This document shows, piece after piece, positions 8,132-14,364 of a stretch of 64,000 nt of DNA. The stretch comes from Bradyrhizobium iriomotense (GTDB taxonomy: Bacteria; Pseudomonadota; Alphaproteobacteria; Rhizobiales; Xanthobacteraceae): the NCBI RefSeq assembly GCF_018130765.1, contig NZ_JAFCJZ010000022.1:1-64000 (forward strand), read 5' to 3'. The notes under the pieces were generated by a model that did no database searches, was not told the DNA's origin, and saw nothing but the letters and a program-made list of their open reading frames with translations. The position numbers and the translations under genes are program-made. Each line of letters opens with the position of its first letter. Within the stretch, counting starts at the first letter, position 1.

Positions 8132-8497
8132 ATGAGCACCGAACACAAATTCCTCGTCGTCTATCTCGGCAGCATGAGCGGCGAAAAAATGAAGGCCTGG
8201 CACGCGATGCCCGAGGCGGAGCGGAAGGCCAAAGAGCGCGAGGGCATGGCCGCCTGGCACGGCTGGGTCGAGAAGCACAAGGACGTCATCGTCGAGATTG
8301 GGGGGCCGCTCGGCAAGACCCGCAGGATCGACGGCAAGGGCATCACCGAGATCAGCAACGCGCTGACCGGCTTCACGGTGGTGCGGGCCGCCTCGCAGGA
8401 GGAGGCTGCAAAACTGTTCGAGAACCATCCGCATTTTGCGATCTTCCCGGGCGAGGCGATCGAGGTCATGCCCGTGCTGCCGATTCCGCAGATGTAG
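8132..8497 (+). CDS. YCII-like small protein
   Basis: A 121-residue protein with the YCII-like ferredoxin fold pattern (FLVVYLGSM; GFTVVRAASQEEAAKLFENHPHF; IEVMPV), but without the DGPF signature. The middle helix (EAERKAKEREGMAAWHGWVEKH) is strongly charged. A near-perfect Shine-Dalgarno AAGGAG precedes the ATG. Such proteins are often second partners of DGPF genes. Function unknown. Confidence 0.8.
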   Translation: MSTEHKFLVVYLGSMSGEKMKAWHAMPEAERKAKEREGMAAWHGWVEKHKDVIVEIGGPLGKTRRIDGKGITEISNALTGFTVVRAASQEEAAKLFENHPHFAIFPGEAIEVMPVLPIPQM

Positions 8498-8505
8498 GCT
8501 CACTG

Positions 8506-8550
8506 ATCGTCATTCCGGGTTCGGCTCTTTGAGCCGCCCCGGAATGACTG
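8506..8550. repeat. Palindromic repeat (CGTCATTCCGGG family, short form)
   Basis: GTCATTCCGGG and CCCCGGAATGAC arms enclose CGGCTCTTTGAGCCG. It is related to the element at 2901 and could terminate the YCII transcript. Confidence 0.7.
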
Positions 8551-8607
8551 CGGAGAATACGGAGTTAATCAAACCCGACCTGCGCTAGTGACCTTCACGC
8601 CCGGCTC

Positions 8608-8626
8608 ATGTAAAAGCCGTTCACAT
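8608..8626. promoter_or_regulatory. Candidate TetR autoregulatory operator
   Basis: A 19-base imperfect palindrome starting ATGTAAA and ending TTCACAT, embedded in perfect 8-bp arms GCTCATGT (8604-8611) and ACATGAGC (8623-8630). It overlaps the start codon of the TetR gene. It aligns at 14 of 19 positions with the palindrome at 9442-9460 before the next gene. Confidence 0.55.
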
Positions 8627-9374
8627 GAGCTGGCGCAAGGAGCGCCGCGCCGAGCGCGGCTATCACCACGGTAATCTGAAGGAAGCGCTGTTGCAGGCCG
8701 CCCTCGGGCTGATCGCCGAGAAGGGCGCGGCCGGCTTCACCTTTGCCGATGCCGCGCGCATGGCCGGCGTCAGCGCGGCGGCGCCCTACCGGCATTTCCG
8801 CGATCGCGACGAACTCTTGTCCTCGATCGCCCAGCGCGGCTTCGAGCAGTTCGAGGCGCGCCTCACCGCGGCCTGGGACGACGGCCGGCCCGATACGGTC
8901 ACGGCGTTCGAGCGCGTCGGCAAGGCCTATCTCGCTTTCGCCCGCGAGGAGCCGGCGTTCTACAACGCGATGTTCGAATCCGGCCTGCCGGTCGATGCCA
9001 ATCCGGCGCTGCAGGCCGCCAGCGAACGCGCTTTCAACATCATCCGCGCCGCGGCCGAGCGGCTTGCGGCACTGGCCCCGCCCGGCACGCCGCGCCCGCC
9101 GGCTATGATGATGGCGCTGCACATCTGGTCGATGGCGCACGGCGTGGCCTCGCTGTTCTCGCGGGGCGATGCCGCGCGGCGGAAGCTGCCGATGTCGCCG
9201 GACGAGCTGCTGGAGGCCGAGGTGCTGATCTATCTGCGCGGGCTCGGCTTCCCGACCGATCGCCGACCGCCGGCCAAGGGCGCCGAACCGCCGCCGGTGC
9301 CACCGGAGGCCTCCTCCGGTTCTGGTGTGCCGCCGGGCGGCACTCCAGGTGGTCCTTGGGGCAAGCCGAAATAA
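8625..9374 (+). CDS. TetR/AcrR-family transcriptional regulator
   Basis: A 249-residue TetR protein. The N-terminal helix-turn-helix spans about residues 12-60 (GYHHGNLKEALLQAALGLI; GVSAAAPYRHFRDRDELL). The C-terminal ligand domain resembles the WHG/TetR_C_33 type (MMALHIWSMAHGVASLF), ending in a Pro/Gly-rich tail of ~35 residues. No Shine-Dalgarno precedes the ATG, and an operator-like palindrome covers it, so the message may be leaderless. It probably controls itself and the DUF2852 gene downstream. The effector is unknown. Confidence 0.9.
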   Translation: MSWRKERRAERGYHHGNLKEALLQAALGLIAEKGAAGFTFADAARMAGVSAAAPYRHFRDRDELLSSIAQRGFEQFEARLTAAWDDGRPDTVTAFERVGKAYLAFAREEPAFYNAMFESGLPVDANPALQAASERAFNIIRAAAERLAALAPPGTPRPPAMMMALHIWSMAHGVASLFSRGDAARRKLPMSPDELLEAEVLIYLRGLGFPTDRRPPAKGAEPPPVPPEASSGSGVPPGGTPGGPWGKPK

Positions 9375-9441
9375 AATTGCGCAAATAATTCCGCGGCCCT
9401 GTCAGGCGGCCAGCTTGACAAAATCGCGGGATGGTCTAGCT

Positions 9442-9460
9442 ATGTAAATGTTATTTACAT
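9442..9460. promoter_or_regulatory. Perfect 19-bp palindrome before DUF2852 gene, candidate TetR operator
   Basis: ATGTAAAT-GTT-ATTTACAT, perfect 8-bp arms around 3 bases, 36 bases before the start of the downstream gene. It matches the palindrome over the TetR start codon at 8608-8626. Confidence 0.6.
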
Positions 9461-9495
9461 TCACAACGGCGCTGGTGCCGTGATGGAGATGGGAA

Positions 9496-9990
9496 ATGGC
9501 CTACACCGCTGATGTCAATCGATGGCGCGGCCCTTCGGACCAATACCAACAACAGTACGAGCGTCCCCGCATGCTCGACACGCCCTGGCATCCCGGCTGG
9601 ATCGCCGTGACCATTCTCGGCTTCATCATCTGGTGGCCGATCGGACTTGCCCTTCTCTTTTTCACACTCGGGAGCAGAAGAATGTCGTGCTGGAGCCACC
9701 AGGATCGCTGGCAGAACAAGATGGAAAAGATGCAGTACAAGATGGACCGCATGCGCGACCGCATGGAGCGCCGCGGCTTCGGCTTTGGCTTCGGCCCGCC
9801 GTCCTCCGGCAACCGCGCCTTCGACGAATACCGCAGCGAGACGCTGCAGCGGCTCGAGGAAGAGCAGCGCGAGTTCAAGGATTTCCTGACCCGTCTGCGT
9901 CACGCCAAGGACAAGGAAGAGTTCGACCAGTTCATGGCGCAGCACAAGACGCGTCCGACCCCGCCGCCGACCGACCAGCAGCAAGGCTGA
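9496..9990 (+). CDS. DUF2852-domain membrane protein
   Basis: A 164-residue protein matching DUF2852. There is one membrane helix at about residues 35-57 (GWIAVTILGFIIWWPIGLALLFF), then a long charged coiled-coil region (MEKMQYKMDRMRDRMERR; EYRSETLQRLEEEQREFKDFLTRLRHA) and a Pro/Gln-rich tail. GGAGATGGGAA precedes the start. The operator-like palindrome at 9442 and the divergently sized TetR gene upstream suggest TetR control. Role in the envelope is plausible but unknown. Confidence 0.87.
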   Translation: MAYTADVNRWRGPSDQYQQQYERPRMLDTPWHPGWIAVTILGFIIWWPIGLALLFFTLGSRRMSCWSHQDRWQNKMEKMQYKMDRMRDRMERRGFGFGFGPPSSGNRAFDEYRSETLQRLEEEQREFKDFLTRLRHAKDKEEFDQFMAQHKTRPTPPPTDQQQG

Positions 9991-10053
9991 TCTGACGGTT
10001 CGCACCTCTCAAAGCCTTCAGGCGCATGCCCCCAAAGTCCTGATGGCCCCGAG

Positions 10054-10095
10054 CCGCCCGTCTGCGCAACCCGCAGGCGGGCGGTTTGGTTTTGG
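10054..10095 (+). terminator. Intrinsic terminator after DUF2852 gene
   Basis: GC-rich stem with outer arms CCGCCCG (10054-10060) and CGGGCGG (10078-10084), inner CTGCG/CGCAG pairing, then TTTGGTTTT. Confidence 0.75.
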
Positions 10096-10172
10096 CAGAC
10101 GCGAACCAGCCGCCGACAATCCGACACCAAGACTTGGCGCACCATTCACTCCACCGCGCAGCTCATGTCCGG

Positions 10173-10352
10173 ATGACACGCACCATGGACCTCACCACCC
10201 GCCTGCTGCTTGGCGTGACCGCCTTCGCGGTGCTGGGCTATATCGGCGTTGTCTATGGCAGCTGCGCGCGCGATTCCGATTGCCATTTCCGGCTCTGTGC
10301 CGGCGGACGCTCGCTCTGCGGCGTCGATCACGTACATGTGCAGGATCGGTAG
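10173..10352 (+). CDS. Small Cys-rich membrane-associated hypothetical protein
   Basis: A 59-residue protein (or 55 from the Met at 10185). One hydrophobic helix (LLLGVTAFAVLGYIGVVYG) is followed by a short tail holding four cysteines (SCARDSDCHFRLCAGGRSLCG), which looks like an exported disulfide-bonded knot. The start is uncertain because no strong Shine-Dalgarno is visible. It heads a run of three small membrane-protein genes. Confidence 0.5.
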   Translation: MTRTMDLTTRLLLGVTAFAVLGYIGVVYGSCARDSDCHFRLCAGGRSLCGVDHVHVQDR

Positions 10353-10418
10353 AACCCGATCCGCGCCAGGCCCGACCAAGCTCTGACAGCGCCTTCCGCA
10401 GCGCCAACAGGGCCGACC

Positions 10419-10676
10419 ATGACCGAGGCCGAACGCAAACAGATCAACCAGTGCATTGCACTGCTCGAGCGCGCGACGGCGCTGTTCGGGCGGTTCGGCG
10501 GCCTGATTCCGATGGCGATCGCATTCCTCAATAAGTGGCCGACGCAAGTGGAGCTCTATCCGCACTGGCAGGTCGGCGAATCCTGGAAGGTCTTCCTGAG
10601 CCTCTATCTCTATTGGTTCGCGTGGCTCGCGCTCGGTCGGGCAATCTCGTTTGCGAAGGGGAGCCTCACACCATGA
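10419..10676 (+). CDS. Hypothetical small membrane protein
   Basis: An 85-residue protein. A charged N-terminal helix (TEAERKQINQCIALLERATALF) leads into two hydrophobic segments (GGLIPMAIAFL and VFLSLYLYWFAWLALGRAIS). Its stop overlaps the next start as ATGA, which implies translational coupling. No family recognised. Confidence 0.6.
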   Translation: MTEAERKQINQCIALLERATALFGRFGGLIPMAIAFLNKWPTQVELYPHWQVGESWKVFLSLYLYWFAWLALGRAISFAKGSLTP

Positions 10677-10828
10677 TCCTGCTTCGCGATGTCGCGCTCT
10701 TCGTGCTGCCGATCCTCGTCGCGGCGGGCGGCTGGCTTTATGCGCTCGGCCTGCACAAGCAGGCGCGGCCGGGTCGCGCGTGCGAGGGGACGCGTCCCGG
10801 CGGCACCGAAAAGTTCAGCGCACCGTGA
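10673..10828 (+). CDS. Hypothetical 51-residue single-pass membrane protein
   Basis: It begins with the ATG that overlaps the previous stop (ATGA). Residues about 5-26 form a membrane helix (RDVALFVLPILVAAGGWLYALG), and the tail is short and basic. The coupled start and the conserved helix make it likely real despite its size. Its 3' end overlaps the convergent desaturase gene by 14 bases. Confidence 0.55.
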   Translation: MILLRDVALFVLPILVAAGGWLYALGLHKQARPGRACEGTRPGGTEKFSAP

Positions 10829-11978
10829 CGAGCTGCGCGCGAACCGACGTCAAGAAGTGCTCGTAGGCGTGGTCCACGATCTCGTTGAGCGACCGGGTTC
10901 GCGCGAACATCGCCCTGGCCTCGGTGAGAAACTCGTCGCGGGTCGGGATCTTCGGCAGGTGCAGATGCGTCAGCGCATCGACGCCTTCGTGAGCGCGATT
11001 GAAGATGTCGTGCAGCGTCGGTAGTTGCAGCTGGGCGAGATCAGCACGGTGCAGCGCCGACGAGATCGCGTGCGCCAGCGCGTGAGCGTCGAACCGTCCG
11101 GCGAGCTGGCGGGCCGCCCGATTGATGACGCGCGAGCCGAGCGGCTGCTCGTTGCGCAGCACCAGCTCGGGCGGCGCCTTCATGTTCCAGACCACGCCGA
11201 ACCAGGACAGCACCTTCAGCACGTAATAGGTCACGTCCACTTCCCACCAGCGGAAGCCTTGCCGTACGCTGCTCTGATAGGCGTGGTGATTGTTGTGCCA
11301 GCCCTCACCGAGAGTGAGTAACGCCAGCAGCCAGTTGTTGCGGGAATCGTCGCCTGTCACGTAGCGCTTGCGTCCATGCACATGGGCGAGGGAGTTGATG
11401 CAGAAGGTCGCGTGATAGACCAGCACCGTGCTCCACAGGAAACCGACCACCAGACCCGACCACCCCGCACCTGCGAAGCAGAGCACTGCAAGCGCAACGG
11501 CCGGCAGGAGCTCGAGCCGATGCAGCCACATCAGCTCCGGATAGACCGTGAGATCGCCGACCTTCACGAGATCGGTCTCGTCGTGCTCCCGATAAAAGAT
11601 CCAGCCGACATGGCTGTACAGGAAGCCGCGTTGGCGCGGCGAATGCACGTCCAGTTCGGTATCGGAATGCAGATGATGGTGCCGGTGCTTGGCCGCCCAC
11701 CACAGAACGCTCTTCTGCGCGCTGCTCTGCGCGAGGCAGGCCAGGATGAATTGAAACACGCGGCCGGTCGCAAAAGCCCGATGGGAGAAATAGCGGTGGT
11801 AGCCTGCCCCGATTCCGAACATGCGCACGACGTAGAGTGCACCGCAGATCGCGACGGCCTCCCAGGTGACGCCCGACCAGATGGCCGCGAAGCAGCCGAG
11901 ATGGACCAGCACGAACGGTATGGCGGAGGGGTACATGACGTCGTCATGGTGGTCGTCGGCAGGCGCGTTGGGCGACAT
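10815..11978 (-). CDS. Delta-9-type acyl-CoA/fatty acid desaturase
   Basis: A 387-residue membrane di-iron desaturase that introduces a double bond into acyl chains at the inner membrane. All three His boxes are present: HRYFSH (61-66), HRHHH (98-102) and HNNHH (228-232). Four hydrophobic stretches flank them. A C-terminal ~100-residue helical extension (LAHAISSALHRADLAQLQLPTLHDIFNRAHEG) is longer than the bare desaturase core. The start at 11978 follows the intergenic leader; the open frame extends far upstream but loses any family similarity. An intrinsic terminator lies in the leader at 12040-12069. Confidence 0.92.
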   Translation of the reverse strand: MSPNAPADDHHDDVMYPSAIPFVLVHLGCFAAIWSGVTWEAVAICGALYVVRMFGIGAGYHRYFSHRAFATGRVFQFILACLAQSSAQKSVLWWAAKHRHHHLHSDTELDVHSPRQRGFLYSHVGWIFYREHDETDLVKVGDLTVYPELMWLHRLELLPAVALAVLCFAGAGWSGLVVGFLWSTVLVYHATFCINSLAHVHGRKRYVTGDDSRNNWLLALLTLGEGWHNNHHAYQSSVRQGFRWWEVDVTYYVLKVLSWFGVVWNMKAPPELVLRNEQPLGSRVINRAARQLAGRFDAHALAHAISSALHRADLAQLQLPTLHDIFNRAHEGVDALTHLHLPKIPTRDEFLTEARAMFARTRSLNEIVDHAYEHFLTSVRAQLVTVR

Positions 11979-12039
11979 GTCTTGGCGTGACCTTGGGTGA
12001 GGAGGGAATTCGCATCGGCCGCGCAGGACGCCGGGTATG

Positions 12040-12069
12040 AAAAACCCGCGGATGGCGGACCACCGCGGG
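12040..12069 (-). terminator. Intrinsic terminator/attenuator in desaturase leader
   Basis: On the minus strand the arms CCCGCGG and CCGCGGG (12069-12063 and 12051-12045) form a perfect stem followed by five Ts. It lies 62 bases upstream of the desaturase start, so it should stop or attenuate minus-strand transcripts begun in the cysE-desaturase interval. Confidence 0.65.
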
Positions 12070-12107
12070 GGGCTTGAGATGCTCTGCGTGTACATCCCCG
12101 GCCAACG

Positions 12108-12129
12108 CAGCGTCGGCCGAATAGCCGAC
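12108..12129 (-). other. Leader hairpin upstream of attenuator
   Basis: CGTCGGC and GCCGACG arms with a 6-base loop lie in the cysE-desaturase intergenic region (11979-12275), in the presumed leader before the terminator at 12040. No known riboswitch class was recognised. Confidence 0.4.
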
Positions 12130-12275
12130 GGACTATATGGTCGCGGGTGCCTGGCATGCAAGCTCGTAGCCTCACGGGGAGCTGCGGCATGTCGCGCGGG
12201 GCGGCGTGGCGCGCCGGCCACCCACGCCCTATATTCGGCACCTGAGCAGGACGGGTCAGAACACCGGAGGCGGCG

Positions 12276-13043
12276 ATGGCGGAAGCTGCGACCTTGGCGA
12301 GCGACGGCCTCTGGCGGAAGCTTCGCGGCGAGGCGCAGCGCGCGGCCGCCGCCGATCCCGTGTTCGGCAAGGCCGTTGCCGGCGCCATTCTCGCCCATGA
12401 TGATTTTGCCGCGGCCCTCGCCGATCTGATCGGCCAGCGGCTTGGCAGCGGCACGGCCGAGCGCGCGCGCTTCACGTCCTTTGCCCGCGATGCCTTTCAC
12501 GGCGAGCCGGACCTGATCGAAACCGCAGCCTGCGACTTGCAGGCCATCGCGCTTCGCGATCCCGCCATCGCCGAGCTGCTGCCGCCCTTGCTGCACTACA
12601 AGGGCTACGTCGCGCTGCAGGCGTGGCGCGTCTCGCACTGGCTGTGGCATTGCGGCCAGATCGATGCGGCGCTGCTGTTCCAGAACGAGGCCTCGAACGC
12701 CTTGCAGGTCAGCATCCACCCGGCCGCCAGCATCGGATCATCGGTCTATCTCGACCACGCCACGGGCATCGTGATCGGCGCCAACGTCATCATCGGCGAC
12801 GAGGTCACCATCCTGCAGAACGTCAGCATCGGCCGTCGCAGCGAGCTGCCGGCGCGTTCGCCGCGCATCGGCCGCGGCGTCTACATCGGCGGCGGCGCGA
12901 CCATCCTCGGCGACATCAGCATCGGCGATCTTGCCAAGATCGGTGCCGGCACGGTGGTGACGTCGGACATTCCCGCCGGCTGCACCGCGGTCGGCAATCC
13001 CGCGCGATTGACCAACTGCCCCGAGCCGGCATCAGTGGCCTGA
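12276..13043 (+). CDS. cysE: Serine O-acetyltransferase
   Basis: A 255-residue CysE, which acetylates L-serine with acetyl-CoA as the first step of cysteine synthesis. The N-terminal helical domain (about 10-140) is followed by a left-handed beta-helix of hexapeptide repeats (about 147-240). His161 in YLDHATG is the catalytic base, and the C-terminal VGNPARL segment is family-typical. It is divergent from the desaturase. Start ATG 12276 has CCGGAGGCGG upstream. No cysK or sulfate genes are nearby. Confidence 0.93.
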   Translation: MAEAATLASDGLWRKLRGEAQRAAAADPVFGKAVAGAILAHDDFAAALADLIGQRLGSGTAERARFTSFARDAFHGEPDLIETAACDLQAIALRDPAIAELLPPLLHYKGYVALQAWRVSHWLWHCGQIDAALLFQNEASNALQVSIHPAASIGSSVYLDHATGIVIGANVIIGDEVTILQNVSIGRRSELPARSPRIGRGVYIGGGATILGDISIGDLAKIGAGTVVTSDIPAGCTAVGNPARLTNCPEPASVA

Positions 13044-13067
13044 TCCCATCATTCTTCGGAGACTCCC

Positions 13068-13778
13068 ATGAAGACGGCAATCGTGATCGGCGTCGGCCCG
13101 GACCGCGGGCTCGGGGCCCGGCTCTGCAAGCGTTTTGCGGCCGACGGACTCAAGGTGATCGTCGCGGGCCGGACGCTGTCCGCGTTGCAGGCGGTGGCAG
13201 ACGACATCACCAAAGCGGGCGGCGCGGCCGTGCCCATCGTCGCGGACGCGACCAGCGAGCGCGACATCGTCGCCCTGTTCGATGCCGCCGGCGAAGACCT
13301 TGACCTCGCCATCTACAACGCCGGCAACAACACGCCCGGCAAGATCATCGATATGGACGCCGACTATTTCGAAAAGGCCTGGCGCGTCGTCTGCTTCGGC
13401 GGATTCCTGTTCGGCCGCGAGGCGGTCCGCCGCATGGTGCCGAAGAAGTCAGGCACGCTGCTCTTCACCGGCGCCAGCGCATCGCTGCGCGGCCGCTCCG
13501 GCTACGGGGCCTTCAACTCGTCCAAGGCGGGCCTGCGCACGCTGGCGCAGGCGATGGCAAAGGAATATGCGGGCGACGGCATCCATGTCGGCCATGTCGT
13601 GGTCGACGGCGCGATTGCCGGCGACAAGATCTTTTCGCGCTTTCCGGATGCTGCCGGGCGCGAGGATAGCCTGATCGACATCGAAGGCATCGTCGACGGC
13701 TTTGTCTTCCTCTACCGCCAGCCCGAACGCGCCTGGTCGTTCGAGCTCGACGTGCGGACCTCGAAGGAGAAGTGGTGA
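13068..13778 (+). CDS. SDR-fold protein lacking the catalytic tyrosine
   Basis: A 236-residue Rossmann protein. The cofactor loop is GVGPDRGLG (8-16), with NAG (84-86) and Ser137 present. The YxxxK position reads F149-N-S-S-K153, so the catalytic Tyr is Phe. A group of SDR-like proteins with this substitution is known; they may use a different acid or bind rather than reduce. It follows cysE after 24 bases and could be co-transcribed. Calling it an oxidoreductase would be over-confident. Confidence 0.82.
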   Translation: MKTAIVIGVGPDRGLGARLCKRFAADGLKVIVAGRTLSALQAVADDITKAGGAAVPIVADATSERDIVALFDAAGEDLDLAIYNAGNNTPGKIIDMDADYFEKAWRVVCFGGFLFGREAVRRMVPKKSGTLLFTGASASLRGRSGYGAFNSSKAGLRTLAQAMAKEYAGDGIHVGHVVVDGAIAGDKIFSRFPDAAGREDSLIDIEGIVDGFVFLYRQPERAWSFELDVRTSKEKW

Positions 13779-13802
13779 GGCCTTGTCCCTTGCCTCACCG
13801 AT

Positions 13803-14090
13803 TCAGGCGGCAGCCTTGTTCTTGATGGCTCCGACGATCGCAGTGAGGATCGCCCCGCCGGCGCCGCCGGCGACGACTTGTGACACGATGCCGCCAACGC
13901 TCAAGTTTCCAGATTGGGCTGCGGCCATGATGGACGGAAGCAGCAACGTAATGACCTGGCCGAGCACTCCGCCACCGACCAGGCCTGAAATGACGTTTCC
14001 GGCCATTCCGAGATCAAATGTCGGCGAAGACTTGCCCGCACCAATTCCACCAAGCGCGCCCGAGACGAGGTTGATCAGAATCTGTTCCAT
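13803..14090 (-). CDS. Gly/Ala-rich hydrophobic hypothetical protein
   Basis: A 95-residue protein starting MEQILINLVSGALGG, with GGGAG eight bases upstream of the chosen start (a further upstream Met adds 10 residues without a ribosome site). Two glycine-rich hydrophobic stretches (ISGLVGGGVLGQVITLLLPSIM; GGIVSQVVAGGAGGAILTAIVG) could insert in membranes. It is convergent with the preceding SDR. No function can be assigned. Confidence 0.6.
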   Translation of the reverse strand: MEQILINLVSGALGGIGAGKSSPTFDLGMAGNVISGLVGGGVLGQVITLLLPSIMAAAQSGNLSVGGIVSQVVAGGAGGAILTAIVGAIKNKAAA

Positions 14091-14308
14091 GCGAATCTCC
14101 CGAACGAGGTCGTCGGGCAACTCGCCGGCAACTATTTTCAGTTGTCTGACCAGCGGCCCATTCCCGCATCGTCCGGCGGCTTACAGGCAAAGACAATAGA
14201 GTGTGTTGCCGATCGGCCGGTGAAACAAACCCTCACGCGTGGCACAGGCTGCATAGGGACTTATTCAGCTTGGCGGGAACCCCGTCATTGTGCGCCGCCC
14301 TCATCAGC

Positions 14309-14335
14309 AGCGAAGGCATCGTCGATGCCTTCGCT
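14309..14335. repeat. Perfect 13-bp inverted repeat
   Basis: AGCGAAGGCATCG and CGATGCCTTCGCT separated by one base, 29 bases downstream of the ggt stop. It lacks a T-run on either strand, so it is a strong cruciform/hairpin rather than a classical terminator. The rest of the interval 14091-14364 holds nothing recognisable. Confidence 0.6.
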
Positions 14336-14364
14336 GTCCTTTGCTAACCACCCCACGCGTTCTC

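Noticed and set aside
11979..12719. Upstream 247-codon extension of the desaturase frame through the cysE gene
   Set aside because: It would overlap cysE on the opposite strand and contains no desaturase sequence; the Met at 11978 fits the family.
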